Source: Spirochaetales bacterium UBA6872 (GTDB lineage: Bacteria > Spirochaetota > Spirochaetia > Sphaerochaetales > Sphaerochaetaceae). From it: a stretch of DNA of 64,000 nucleotides. A model generated the notes under the pieces. The model saw nothing but the letters and a program-made list of their open reading frames with translations. It was not told the DNA's origin and did no database searches. Of this stretch, positions 42,399 to 51,199 are shown piece after piece; within the stretch, counting starts at the first letter, position 1; every line of letters starts with the position of its first letter. The DNA is taken from positions 124,001 to 188,000 of the forward strand of contig DKCO01000053.1 in the NCBI GenBank assembly GCA_002452215.1, written 5' to 3'. The translations under genes were made by a program, and so were the position numbers.

Positions 42399-42530
42399 AG
42401 ATGCTCTTACTTAATCTCTATCCAAACAAGTGGCAAGAATGGCATGCATCATATGATTCTTATATTATTGCCAATCATTTTTTGAAGAAACTAGATAATT
42501 TTAGAGCAAATTCTGTTAAAATCCTTTTGT

Positions 42531-43742
42531 ATGTATAAAATCGTTTTGAAAGAAGGAAAGGAAAAGCAGCTTCTAAAGCATCACCCATGGGTCTTTTCTG
42601 GAGCAATAGATTCAATCTCTCCACAGTTTACAGATGGAGATTGGGCAGAGGTTATATCATCAAATGGACTTTTTGTCGCCTATGGCTGGTACGATGAGAA
42701 AAGCCACATCATATTGCATCTTTTGTCATGGAACAGCAATGTTGTGCCAGACGAGCAACTGATTGCAAAACTCGTAAGAGATGCTGTGATGAGGCGAAAA
42801 AACTTCTTCTCTCTTCCCGACACTACAGCATTTAGGCTGATTCATGGAGAGGCCGATTTTATTCCAGGACTTGCTGTTGATGCATATGCATCAGAGTTGA
42901 GAGCCATAATTTCATCAAGATTCGCAAACAGATTCATCCACACAATTGCAATGGAGCTTGATCGCCTTTTGTCGCCATCAGCTATACAGGTAACAGTCGA
43001 TCCGCAATTTGCATCTGTAGAAGGCTTGAACCAGAATGTGAGGATATTCTCCAAAAGCGATGGTGAAAGAAAGAACATTGAGTTCGTTGAGAATGGAATC
43101 TACTATGAGATAGAGCCAGGAAAAGGACAGAAATCCGGATTCTATTCCGACCAAAGAGACAACAGACAGATACTTGAGGAATATGTACACTCTAAACGTG
43201 TACTTGACATATGCTCATACACAGGTGGATTTACGCTCCATGCGCTAAGAGCTGGCGCTATTTCTGTAGACGCTGTCGATAGCTCAGAGTCTGCCCTGAG
43301 GCATCTATTGTACCAAGTGCACTTGAATGAAAACAGAAAGACAATTGCTGAAGGCTCAAGGGAAAAAGTCACTATAGAGGAAGCTGATGCATTCGAATAT
43401 CTAAGGACAATCAAAGAAGATTACTATGATGTAATAATCCTTGATCCTCCAAAGCTTGCGAAGACAAAAGGACAACTTGAGAATGCGCAAAAAGCATACA
43501 AAGACCTCAATAGAGTTGCAATGACCAAGATCAAAAACGGTGGGATAATCTTCACATTCTCATGCTCGGCCGCAATGACTCGTGATAACTTCAAACTCAC
43601 TCTTGCATGGGCCGCGGCAGATGCATCAGTAGAGATACAGATTCTTCGAACGCTCTCCGCTGGCGAGGATCATCCTGTAAGGCTTTCGTTCCCCGAGTCG
43701 GAATATCTTAAGGGTTTTGTGCTTAGAGTAATCAAGAAATGA
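42531..43742 (+). CDS. RlmI-like 23S rRNA (cytosine-5) methyltransferase
   Basis: The 403-residue protein has an N-terminal PUA domain (MYKIVLKEGKEKQLLKHHPW...) and a class I SAM methyltransferase with motif I LDICSYTGGFTLHALRAGA, motif II VDSSESALRH, and NPPY-like LDPPKLAKTKG. The Cys in TFSCSAAMTRDNF is the usual RlmI/RlmK C-terminal position. It methylates a 23S rRNA cytosine in related bacteria. A TGT-TAAAAT extended -10 ends 8 nt before ATG and no Shine-Dalgarno is visible, so the mRNA is probably leaderless. Confidence 0.88.
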   Translation: MYKIVLKEGKEKQLLKHHPWVFSGAIDSISPQFTDGDWAEVISSNGLFVAYGWYDEKSHIILHLLSWNSNVVPDEQLIAKLVRDAVMRRKNFFSLPDTTAFRLIHGEADFIPGLAVDAYASELRAIISSRFANRFIHTIAMELDRLLSPSAIQVTVDPQFASVEGLNQNVRIFSKSDGERKNIEFVENGIYYEIEPGKGQKSGFYSDQRDNRQILEEYVHSKRVLDICSYTGGFTLHALRAGAISVDAVDSSESALRHLLYQVHLNENRKTIAEGSREKVTIEEADAFEYLRTIKEDYYDVIILDPPKLAKTKGQLENAQKAYKDLNRVAMTKIKNGGIIFTFSCSAAMTRDNFKLTLAWAAADASVEIQILRTLSAGEDHPVRLSFPESEYLKGFVLRVIKK

Positions 43743-43751
43743 TTTATCTCA

Positions 43752-44777
43752 TCACTCGTCTATGCTCTTTAGTTTAGCTTTCTTACGCCTCATGTATTTA
43801 ATCTGGGAAGGCGATTTCTTCTTCTTGCCTATGCGTTTTGCATTGGCTTTGAAAATAGACATCGAGCTTGTTGCTGAGATAAAGAGAAATCCTAAGATTG
43901 CAACCACAGCGCAAGCTACAGCAAGAATAGCCCATGCCCAGTCCCCACCGATCAATGGCAAATCGACGTTCATCCCAAAAAAGCCAGTGATGAACGTTGG
44001 GAACATAAGGCAAAGGGAAACTATTGTGAGCCTTTTCATAATCACATTCATATTGTTGCTGATTACTGAAGCATATGCATCCATTGTCCCTGTGAGGATA
44101 TCTGTATAGACTGTTGCCATTTCGATAGCCTGTTTGTTATCGATTATTACATCATCAAGGAACTCTAGCTCATCTTCATTGTTTAGTTTGAAATATGGTG
44201 TCTTCGTAAGCCTCTCAAGAAGCATTTGGTTGCTTGTGACACTTGTGGTCAAGAAAACCAATGACTTCTGTATCGATAGAAGTTGCAACAACTCATAGTT
44301 CATGATCGATTTGTTAAGTTGCTCTTCAACCAAGTCCTTTTGCCTGTTTATATATTTCAATAGTCTTGTATATACCCATGCAGCTTTTCCCAATATCGAT
44401 ATTACAAAGCCTTCTTTTGTGTCAACAGGACATTGTCGGAATCTATGCCGGGCAAAATCATCGATTACGACACTATCGCCTCTGCAAATAGTAATAACCT
44501 TATCTGGATAGATTACGATACCCAATGGAATCGATCTGCGCTCTACTGGATCATCATCGCTATCATCGAAATCAGCAGGAATCCTGCAAATAATGACGTT
44601 GTAATCATCATCCTTTTCAATTCTCGCTTGCTCGTCAATATCCATGATATCGGCCAAGAGTTCCGATGAAACCATGTACTCATCTGTTAGAATTGCAATA
44701 TCATCTTTGTCCATATCACGGACATCTATCCAAAGATAATTCTGTTTTTTTGATAAATCTGTTCTGCTAGTAATCAT
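43752..44777 (-). CDS. corA: CorA-family magnesium/divalent metal transporter
   Basis: The 341-residue protein has the large acidic N-terminal cytoplasmic domain and two C-terminal membrane helices (about 253-303) with the selectivity motif FFGMNVD (GMN) in MFPTFITGFFGMNVDLPLIG. The basic tail (KRIGKKKKSPSQIKYMRRKK) is typical. AAGGAA precedes ATG 44777. Upstream, a 25-codon leader peptide and a GC-rich hairpin occupy the 5' region, so expression is probably controlled by translation of the leader, perhaps in response to magnesium. It is convergent with the RlmI-like gene. Confidence 0.92.
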   Translation of the reverse strand: MITSRTDLSKKQNYLWIDVRDMDKDDIAILTDEYMVSSELLADIMDIDEQARIEKDDDYNVIICRIPADFDDSDDDPVERRSIPLGIVIYPDKVITICRGDSVVIDDFARHRFRQCPVDTKEGFVISILGKAAWVYTRLLKYINRQKDLVEEQLNKSIMNYELLQLLSIQKSLVFLTTSVTSNQMLLERLTKTPYFKLNNEDELEFLDDVIIDNKQAIEMATVYTDILTGTMDAYASVISNNMNVIMKRLTIVSLCLMFPTFITGFFGMNVDLPLIGGDWAWAILAVACAVVAILGFLFISATSSMSIFKANAKRIGKKKKSPSQIKYMRRKKAKLKSIDE

Positions 44778-44814
44778 TTCCTTTCTCCCTGGGCCCCTCC
44801 ACCCAGCAAGAAAC

Positions 44815-44892
44815 TCAACAGAAACTTGGATGAAGGATGTTGGCTAAACATGAAACTTTATTAGGTAAAGGGCTACTTCCACCGTCGTCCAT
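44815..44892 (-). CDS. corA leader peptide (uORF, 25 aa)
   Basis: ATG 44892 has AAGGAG at a 7-nt spacing, a stronger ribosome site than that of corA. The 25-codon frame MDDGGSSPLPNKVSCLANIL... ends 37 nt before corA. Acidic residues directly after Met and a Pro-Leu-Pro run recall mgtL and corL leader peptides, where Asp/Glu and Pro destabilise the ribosome at low magnesium. A CTGGGT/GCCCAG hairpin with a GGAGGG loop (about 44787-44806) follows it. This is analogy, not homology. Confidence 0.65.
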   Translation of the reverse strand: MDDGGSSPLPNKVSCLANILHPSFC

Positions 44893-44922
44893 ATTGTTAC
44901 TCCTTCATTTGAATCTGTAGAG

Positions 44923-44951
44923 ATAATAGCATAAGAGGCTTATTAGTGTAA
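44923..44951 (-). promoter_or_regulatory. corA leader promoter
   Basis: On the minus strand TTACAC (44951-44946) and TATTAT (44928-44923), preceded by TGC, are 17 bp apart. The transcript would include the uORF and about 140 nt before corA. Confidence 0.6.
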
Positions 44952-44988
44952 GAGAGCAAAATAGTTTTTTGCGTGATTTGGCTACCAG

Positions 44989-46032
44989 CTAGTCCCAACT
45001 ATAGCATTTGATTGGATACTCGTTCTCTATTTCAATAAAACGCTCTTCCAAATCATCTGGAACAAAGATTTCCTCATCCTCAAGCCCAAATACTTCTATC
45101 ACTTTCTTGCCATAGAGAGAACTTAGCCTTTCTTCTGTACATCCTGCCTGTCTAAGTTTCGATGCAAGCAAAAGCATTCCAGCAAAGCCTGGTATTCCCG
45201 ACGCTCCATTCTCTTTGTCCAAAAGAGTGTGTGGCGCATGGTCTGACTCGACCCAATCGATTGTTCCGTCCAGAAGAGAAGAAAAAAGATATGATCTATC
45301 ATCCTCGGTGCGAAGTGGAGGATTCATTTTAAGATATCTATCATGATCTTTTGCTTTTTCTTCGTTATATAAGCAATGATGTGGAGTTGCTCCCATTGTT
45401 ATCTTCAAAAGAGAGCGCTTCTTCTTTACAAGTTCTATCGCATCTTTTGTCGATATATGAGCAATATGCAATGTGCCTTCGAACCCTGTTTCTTCAACAA
45501 GCGATATCATATCGCGCACAGACTCTACCTCTGATACTCTTGGTCGAGCCAAAGAGTGTGTTTCCCATCTTCCTTTTTCAAACAACTCAGGCTTGATCAG
45601 ATCCTCTCTTTCGCAATGGACAGCAAGAACTCCTTTGTATCCAGACTCGACAAGTGTTTCAAATACTCTTCTTTGATCCGATTTGGAAACAATGCCCATA
45701 TTGCCTGTAGAATTGCCAGCAAAGAGCTTCAATCCAACCACATGAGGAAACAATTCATTGTATATTTTGACAATCTCATTACATTGAAAGGGATCTCTCG
45801 TAATTCCACCATAGACATGGTACTTAATGCCACTAACTTGTCCCATAGCCTCTTTTGCAAGCGAAAACCGAGAGACTATAGCCTCGCGCGATGTAAGTGC
45901 TGGGATTGTGTTTGGCATATCAAAAATATGTGTAAACCCAGCCTCTTTGGCTACCTTGAGACCATGAAGAAGAGTTTCTTTGTCTTTTTGATTCCAATCC
46001 CTGAGATGGACATGAGGATCAATCATAGGCAT
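44989..46032 (-). CDS. pyrC: Dihydroorotase
   Basis: The 347-residue amidohydrolase starts at ATG 46032 (MPMIDPHVHLRDWNQKDKET), overlapping pyrDK by 10 bp. Metal ligands are visible: HVH in DPHVHLRDW, LKLFAGNSTGN, His in GVLAVHCE and LHIAHIS, and Asp in WVESDHAPHT. No carbamylated Lys is obvious in the usual place, as in the type I/III short forms. It cyclises carbamoyl aspartate. It is the last pyr operon gene; longer upstream starts exist inside pyrDK and are less likely. Confidence 0.93.
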   Translation of the reverse strand: MPMIDPHVHLRDWNQKDKETLLHGLKVAKEAGFTHIFDMPNTIPALTSREAIVSRFSLAKEAMGQVSGIKYHVYGGITRDPFQCNEIVKIYNELFPHVVGLKLFAGNSTGNMGIVSKSDQRRVFETLVESGYKGVLAVHCEREDLIKPELFEKGRWETHSLARPRVSEVESVRDMISLVEETGFEGTLHIAHISTKDAIELVKKKRSLLKITMGATPHHCLYNEEKAKDHDRYLKMNPPLRTEDDRSYLFSSLLDGTIDWVESDHAPHTLLDKENGASGIPGFAGMLLLASKLRQAGCTEERLSSLYGKKVIEVFGLEDEEIFVPDDLEERFIEIENEYPIKCYSWD

Positions 46033-47696
46033 ACATTGTTTTCCTTCAGAACCTTCCACGAATAAAATGTCCCGTCCTTGCATGCAAGTTTCTTTGCACA
46101 CACGCACTCTCCACACATTCCGATTCCACACATTGTATTCTTTTCCATTGAAAGGAATATGCTTGAATCGTCAAGGCCAAGTGATTCCAGTTTTCTTGCA
46201 GCTTTGTCCATCATCTTCCCCGGACCGACAATATAAGCTTTTGTATCACCAGAGACAGAATCCTCATTTATAAAGTCCAATACTCTTCCAGGTTTTCCGT
46301 CATCAGCAATTGAGCTGTAGTTGCCATATGATGAAAGGACATCCTCTAGTGGATCAGAATCACAAGCTTTGGCTGTCATCCCAACCAAGATATCCATCTC
46401 AACGCCATATTTATTCAATTGCTCAGCAATCAAAGGAAGAACAGCGACACCAGAGCCGCCAGCAAGCAACAAAGCCCTCTTTGATGGAGTAATCTCCATT
46501 GGCTTTCCATAGAGGCCTCTTGTATAGACTTTATCGCCCACTCTAAGGTCAAAGCATGATGAGGTGAACTCTCCTCGCCTCTTTATAAGGAATGTGAGTG
46601 GCTTATTTCTTGCGACACTAAATGGCTTTTCGCCTTTTGATGGTATCCATAGAAATGCGAATTGGCCTGGTTTGCAATCCATCTCGCCTGAAAGCTCTAG
46701 AATGATGATATCATCACCATGTCTTCGTACAGAGAGCACATTTCGAGGTGTATATTCAAGCTTGTTGCCTTTGGAAAGGAATCTTCTTGCATCGCAATTT
46801 TCTTTGATTGCATTCAAGTACTCCTGCCATTTCGAGCTCTCAACTCGTGATAGCGCAGATCCGATTCCTACACTGTCAGCTCCAGCATCAAGAAGAGCAA
46901 ATGCGTCCTTTTCATCACTAACGCCACCCATTCCAAGAATAATAGGATCATCTCCGATTGCTTGCCGAATCTCTCTTACAGCTTTTCGAGCCCTCTCTTT
47001 TATCCATTCTCCAGATGCCCCGCCCTTTCCTCCTAGCCTGTTGTTCAGAATAGGCATGCCTGAATCATTCTCGATATAAAGCTTAGGGCCGACTGTATTT
47101 ATCGCAGCAATGCCATCGGCTCCTGCGTCAATAACAGCCTTTGCAATAACAGCTATATTGTCGACATTTGGTGACAATTTCACAACAAGGAGAGCCTTTC
47201 TTTCAGGAAAGCCTTTTACGATTTTCTCTGTATATTCTCTTGCAATATCGATATCGGTTCCAATGCTTGCGCCAAAACCGGCAGAAGCATGCGGGCATGA
47301 GAAATTAAGCTCAAGGATATCGGCAATGGGATCAAAGCGTTTTGCCAAAGTAATGAAATCATCGACATTCGAAGCAGCTAAAGAGATATTCAGAATCGCT
47401 CTCATACCTTTGTCACGGATTCTCTTGAGCTCTCTATAAGCTACATCCATTCCGGGATTTCTCAATCCAACCGAATTTCCGAAATCACCCTCAGATGGAG
47501 AGCAAACAACAGGCTCTCTATTGCCACTTGTTGCAACAATTTGGAAACTCTTTGTGGTAATGATGTCTACAGCTGGTATTTCCTTGTCAAAAAGCTCAAC
47601 AAGCTCTGCCTTCGTGGAGGCAACTCCCGACACTGTTGCAAGCAACATTCTTTTTTTCAAGTGGTTTTTTTTCAAAAGCTCCAAGGCTTTACTCAT
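46023..47696 (-). CDS. Dihydroorotate dehydrogenase B: PyrD-PyrK fusion
   Basis: The 557-residue protein joins PyrD (about 1-305: LLATVSGVASTK, LELNFSCPHASAGFGASIG, AINTVGPKL, GMGGVSDEKDAFALLDAGAD) to a PyrK electron-transfer subunit (about 310-557). The PyrK part has the FAD segment PGQFAFLWIPSKGEKPFSVA, NAD-binding LLLAGGSGVAVLPL and the 2Fe-2S cysteines CGIGMCGECVCAKKLAC. PyrD and PyrK are usually separate genes. It converts dihydroorotate to orotate with NAD. It lies between pyrF and pyrC in the operon. Confidence 0.93.
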   Translation of the reverse strand: MSKALELLKKNHLKKRMLLATVSGVASTKAELVELFDKEIPAVDIITTKSFQIVATSGNREPVVCSPSEGDFGNSVGLRNPGMDVAYRELKRIRDKGMRAILNISLAASNVDDFITLAKRFDPIADILELNFSCPHASAGFGASIGTDIDIAREYTEKIVKGFPERKALLVVKLSPNVDNIAVIAKAVIDAGADGIAAINTVGPKLYIENDSGMPILNNRLGGKGGASGEWIKERARKAVREIRQAIGDDPIILGMGGVSDEKDAFALLDAGADSVGIGSALSRVESSKWQEYLNAIKENCDARRFLSKGNKLEYTPRNVLSVRRHGDDIIILELSGEMDCKPGQFAFLWIPSKGEKPFSVARNKPLTFLIKRRGEFTSSCFDLRVGDKVYTRGLYGKPMEITPSKRALLLAGGSGVAVLPLIAEQLNKYGVEMDILVGMTAKACDSDPLEDVLSSYGNYSSIADDGKPGRVLDFINEDSVSGDTKAYIVGPGKMMDKAARKLESLGLDDSSIFLSMEKNTMCGIGMCGECVCAKKLACKDGTFYSWKVLKENNVCL

Positions 47697-47708
47697 AACG
47701 CATCCTCT

Positions 47709-48590
47709 TTATATAGCGCATTCGTCGATAAGTTTATGTATCGCACATAGAGAGTCCTCAAGATATGTCTCTGGAACAGGAGCCTTTTTCCATGGATGAG
47801 TAAGACCGGAAGAGGAATTAATCCTTGCCAAATCAAGCTCATAGCCACTTTCCTTGAGGGCATTGATCACATCTGGAGCTGATCCTCCTTGAGATCCTAC
47901 ACCAGGAATAAGGAGAGGGATATTTTTGCCAGCATAGTAGCTTGCAATCGTTTCAAGCTCTTGGATATTGGTTGCTCCCACTACAGCACCGATACCAGGA
48001 TGCTCCTTAGACCAATCGAATATCTTATGCGCAACAGATGTGTACAAAGGATGCACTTCCCTTTCATCTATCCTGTCGATTACAGATCTGGCTTGAAAAT
48101 CCGAGCTCCCAGGGTTTGATGTCCTGTTGAGGACGTAAACGCCCTTTCCTTCTTTGCAAAAAGGAAGCACTGAATCTGTCCCCATGTATGGAGATACTGT
48201 TGTTGCATCTGCCTGCCATGCATCAAATGCCTCTGTTGCATAATTGCCAGATGAGCGTGCAATATCGCCACGCTTGCTATCTAGAATCACTGGGATAGTC
48301 GGGAAATATGCATCTAGCAAATCCATGACATCCACAAGAGCCAAGGAACCGGAGAAATCCTCCTCTCTCGGCCTGTCCAAAGATGAGTAATAACCAATAT
48401 TGGGTTTGAATGCAGCAGGAATCGTACCCTCTATCCTCATCCTCTTGAAAAGAGTAGCAAAATAATCGGCAATCCTAGATCGAATGTCTTTCTCTTCTCC
48501 CGGCAGCGCCGAGACAATTGGATCTAGTCCCATGCAAACGATGTTGCCACTTTCATTGGCACTCTCACGAAGTTTATCTATGTAGCTCAT
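47709..48590 (-). CDS. pyrF: Orotidine-5'-phosphate decarboxylase (type 2)
   Basis: The 293-residue enzyme is of the long PyrF type 2 with the catalytic DSKRGDIARSSGNYA motif (Lys and Asp), a start NIVCMGLDPIVSALPG, and FKPNIGYYSSLD. The C terminus LLIPGVGSQGGSAPDVI binds the phosphate. It makes UMP from OMP. It lies 2 bp downstream of pyrE and 12 bp before pyrDK. Confidence 0.93.
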   Translation of the reverse strand: MSYIDKLRESANESGNIVCMGLDPIVSALPGEEKDIRSRIADYFATLFKRMRIEGTIPAAFKPNIGYYSSLDRPREEDFSGSLALVDVMDLLDAYFPTIPVILDSKRGDIARSSGNYATEAFDAWQADATTVSPYMGTDSVLPFCKEGKGVYVLNRTSNPGSSDFQARSVIDRIDEREVHPLYTSVAHKIFDWSKEHPGIGAVVGATNIQELETIASYYAGKNIPLLIPGVGSQGGSAPDVINALKESGYELDLARINSSSGLTHPWKKAPVPETYLEDSLCAIHKLIDECAI

Positions 48591-48592
48591 CT

Positions 48593-49285
48593 TTATATCT
48601 CCTTTGGAAAGCCGTGCTCATCTCCCCATTCAAAAGGAGCTTTTCTCCATTCTCTAAGGCTTTCGGCTTGCTCTTTTGTGATGTATCCAATCTCCTCTGC
48701 GGTCTTTATCATCACAGGATATGAAAGGATAGTATAAGAGTTGCATCCAATGGATGAAAATGCCTCTTTCGCTTTCTCCAAGCCATATGTGAATATTGCA
48801 AAACAGTTCGTGCAAACACCATTTGCTTGCCTTATAGCATCCACAGCTTTTATGGATGAGGACCCTGTAGATATAAGATCCTCTATAAGCAAAACCTTCT
48901 TTCCATCATAGCTGGAATTTGCACCCAATCCTTCTATTTGGTGTCCCATCCCATGGTCTTTGGATGAAGAGCGGACATATGAAAGAGGCTTGTTAAGCCT
49001 GTCAGCCAGGCTAGTTGCATGAGGGATACCAGCTGTTGCTGTTCCTGCTATGTTATCTACATCCTCGAGGTTCAAAGCGTAAACCATTTCTGTAAAAGCA
49101 TCACAGATCAAAGCTCTGTAGCTTGCTTTGCCCAAGAATTGCCTATTGTCGTTATAAATAGGCATTCTATAGCCAGATGCCCATCTGAATGGATTTTTGG
49201 TATTTAGCTTTATCGCACCAAGCTCAAATGCTGCTTTTGCAATTTGAGGCCCATAATAATCTGTTATCTCTTCCAATCTCTTCAT
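48593..49285 (-). CDS. pyrE: Orotate phosphoribosyltransferase
   Basis: ATG 49285 is preferred because GGAAGG lies 7 nt upstream. The 230-residue protein contains the phosphoribosyltransferase PRPP motif KVLLIEDLISTGSSSIKAVD, the ATAGIPHATSLADRL region and the flexible loop SSKDHGMGHQIEG. It adds ribose-phosphate to orotate. It is the second gene of the pyr operon, 33 bp after pyrBI. Confidence 0.93.
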   Translation of the reverse strand: MKRLEEITDYYGPQIAKAAFELGAIKLNTKNPFRWASGYRMPIYNDNRQFLGKASYRALICDAFTEMVYALNLEDVDNIAGTATAGIPHATSLADRLNKPLSYVRSSSKDHGMGHQIEGLGANSSYDGKKVLLIEDLISTGSSSIKAVDAIRQANGVCTNCFAIFTYGLEKAKEAFSSIGCNSYTILSYPVMIKTAEEIGYITKEQAESLREWRKAPFEWGDEHGFPKEI

Positions 49286-49318
49286 ATCCGTCCTTCCTGA
49301 TATCATTTTAGCTTATGA

Positions 49319-50908
49319 TCAACGCTTTTTCCATATTTGCTTGAAAGTATGGAACTTGCCGCAATATGCGCAAGCAAAATGTCCATCTTTGGTTCTGTAG
49401 AACTTAGCTGGTACGCCCTCTCCATTCATTGGATGCGATATGCAAGCCTCATTCTGGCACGAAAGGTCATCAAAGTTGTAGATCCGAGGTGGCATATGCG
49501 TTCTGTATTTCTTTTCGACCTTTCCATCCCTTATTATGTTCAATGTCGACTTTGGCGCAACTGCCGCAAGCCTCTTTAGATCTTTTCTTGAAAACTCGAC
49601 AGTACCAGGCCTGAAGATTATTCCTTTGAACTTACCATCCTCTCCAGATGATACCCATTCTCCTCCTCTTCCTTCATCGATTTTGAGAACTGTTGATATA
49701 AGCCTCATATGATCTCGGATCTCAGATGGATTATCGCCCTTGCATATGTGGTCAATTACGATTCCATTCTCAAGGGGGCGTACACCTTCAGAGTAGTTTT
49801 TTGTCTTGCTCGAATTCGTGCTCTTGACCTCAACGATGTACTCATCGCTGTCGCACTCGGCTCTGTTGTCAGCAGGGACAGGCTCATAATCATCACCGAT
49901 TTTCCCGCCAATCATGGAGATAAGAACTATTCTGCAATAAAGGCCGTTGATTGCTTGTCTCTCCCAGCCGTTGAATGGTGTCTTGTCAAGCCAAGTAGGT
50001 ATTGTAGGATGCTCTTTATGCCTTGGAAGCGGATGATAGAACTTCGTCTCGGGATCTATTTTATCCAAGAACTCCCGTCTGAATGTAATAGAGTCTCGCA
50101 AAATTGCCTCCTTTTGCAAAACCTTATCTCCCATCCTTTCAAGCTGAGGACGTGTAAAGTACCACATCTTAGCCACATCTCCATTCTTCAAATAATCTTC
50201 TATCGATGAATATGTGTTTACTTCAAAGCCATTCTCTTTCATCTTCTCAACATAATTATCTGGCATCGCAAGCTCATCTGGGGCAACAAGATCGACCTTA
50301 ACGTTGTCAAAAAGCTTCAATCCATCAGCCTTTGAGTGCACAGTCCTTCCATGGTACAAGTCACCAACAAGGGCAACATGGATCGATGAGAAAGACATTT
50401 TGTTGTCTTCAAGGAATGTAAACTCATCCAACAACTCTTGTGTAGGATGCTCATGCTTTCCGTCTCCCGCATTTATAAATGCTGGGTAGTACAAAAGAGA
50501 GTTTCTTTCAGCATACTCTCTGGTTTCCTCTGAAAGCCATCTTGTAAGCCCCTCTACTTTGCTCCTGACTATGAAAATCGAATTTTGATATCCTGTGAGC
50601 ATATTGAACGTATCGGCATAGCTCTCGCCTTTGTTTATCGAACTTGATGATGTCAAAAGCTCCGACACTTTTGCATGATGGAATTTTGCAGCATTCCTGA
50701 ACGATTCCTTTGTTCTCGTCGAATCCTCTAGAAAAATCTCGTAAATGCCGAAATCCGGATCGTCGATTCTGAATCGGTTCATCTTCTTTTCATCACCAGA
50801 GACAATCGCATCTTTCAATTCCTTTACCTTTGTAAAGAAATACCTTCTCTCATTGATCGACAAATCCTCGATTACATTCAAAGATCTTGATTTGAAAACG
50901 TTTGGCAT
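49319..50908 (-). CDS. Aspartate carbamoyltransferase PyrB-PyrI fusion
   Basis: ATG 50908 is chosen since AGGAG lies 6 nt upstream (an ATG at 50911 and a TTG are nearer). The 529-residue protein joins the catalytic PyrB (about 1-345, with EDSTRTKESFRNAAKFH and HPTQELLDEF, and HPLPRH) to the PyrI regulatory chain (about 370-529) with its zinc site CQNEACISHP...CAYCG. The PyrI N terminus carries the allosteric nucleotide site. Such fusion is known in Thermotoga and Treponema. It is the first gene of the pyr operon and is preceded by a leader peptide and terminator. Confidence 0.93.
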   Translation of the reverse strand: MPNVFKSRSLNVIEDLSINERRYFFTKVKELKDAIVSGDEKKMNRFRIDDPDFGIYEIFLEDSTRTKESFRNAAKFHHAKVSELLTSSSSINKGESYADTFNMLTGYQNSIFIVRSKVEGLTRWLSEETREYAERNSLLYYPAFINAGDGKHEHPTQELLDEFTFLEDNKMSFSSIHVALVGDLYHGRTVHSKADGLKLFDNVKVDLVAPDELAMPDNYVEKMKENGFEVNTYSSIEDYLKNGDVAKMWYFTRPQLERMGDKVLQKEAILRDSITFRREFLDKIDPETKFYHPLPRHKEHPTIPTWLDKTPFNGWERQAINGLYCRIVLISMIGGKIGDDYEPVPADNRAECDSDEYIVEVKSTNSSKTKNYSEGVRPLENGIVIDHICKGDNPSEIRDHMRLISTVLKIDEGRGGEWVSSGEDGKFKGIIFRPGTVEFSRKDLKRLAAVAPKSTLNIIRDGKVEKKYRTHMPPRIYNFDDLSCQNEACISHPMNGEGVPAKFYRTKDGHFACAYCGKFHTFKQIWKKR

Positions 50909-50919
50909 CATCAACTCCT

Positions 50920-50953
50920 AAAAAAATAGCCAGTCCCAAAATAGAACTGGCTA
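50920..50953 (-). terminator. pyr operon attenuator
   Basis: On the minus strand TAGCCAGT (50953-50946) pairs with ACTGGCTA (50934-50927) over 8 bp, loop 11 nt, directly followed by T7 (50926-50920) and then the pyrBI AGGAG. The stem begins at the stop codon of the leader peptide. This arrangement suits transcription attenuation coupled to leader translation, as in enterobacterial pyrBI. Confidence 0.85.
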
Positions 50954-51019
50954 GAAATTACAAACAACAAGGCCTAAGCATATCAATTCAATATGACGAT
51001 TAAGTTGCGTTCTTTTCAT
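50951..51019 (-). CDS. pyr operon leader peptide (22 aa)
   Basis: ATG 51019, with GAAGGT at about 7 nt, opens a frame of 22 codons (MKRTQLNRHIELICLGLVVC, then Asn-Phe) whose TAG (50951-50953) is the first base triplet of the terminator stem. The mRNA before the stem is U-rich (CTTGTTGTTTGTAATTTC). If UTP is low, RNA polymerase should pause here and the translating ribosome can block the hairpin. Confidence 0.7.
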   Translation of the reverse strand: MKRTQLNRHIELICLGLVVCNF

Positions 51020-51059
51020 TGCTTTGACCTTCTGAGCGTTGAGTTTACTTAAAAAGACT

Positions 51060-51125
51060 ATCGATGTAAATAGCTTATAATGACGAAATTTGGAATTTCT
51101 CCAATTTGTTATTCATTGAATTTGA
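51060..51125 (-). promoter_or_regulatory. Probable pyr operon promoter region
   Basis: On the minus strand a TATAAG box lies near 51079-51074 and an inverted repeat TTGGA-GAAA-TTCCAA (about 51090-51104) is just upstream. A good -35 is not obvious. The call is tentative. Confidence 0.35.
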
Positions 51126-51199
51126 TTTTCCCTTTCCATACCAACCAATCTCTTCAACTCTTCTAGCCCGATGCATTTCCTGCTATTATCCTTAGTATA

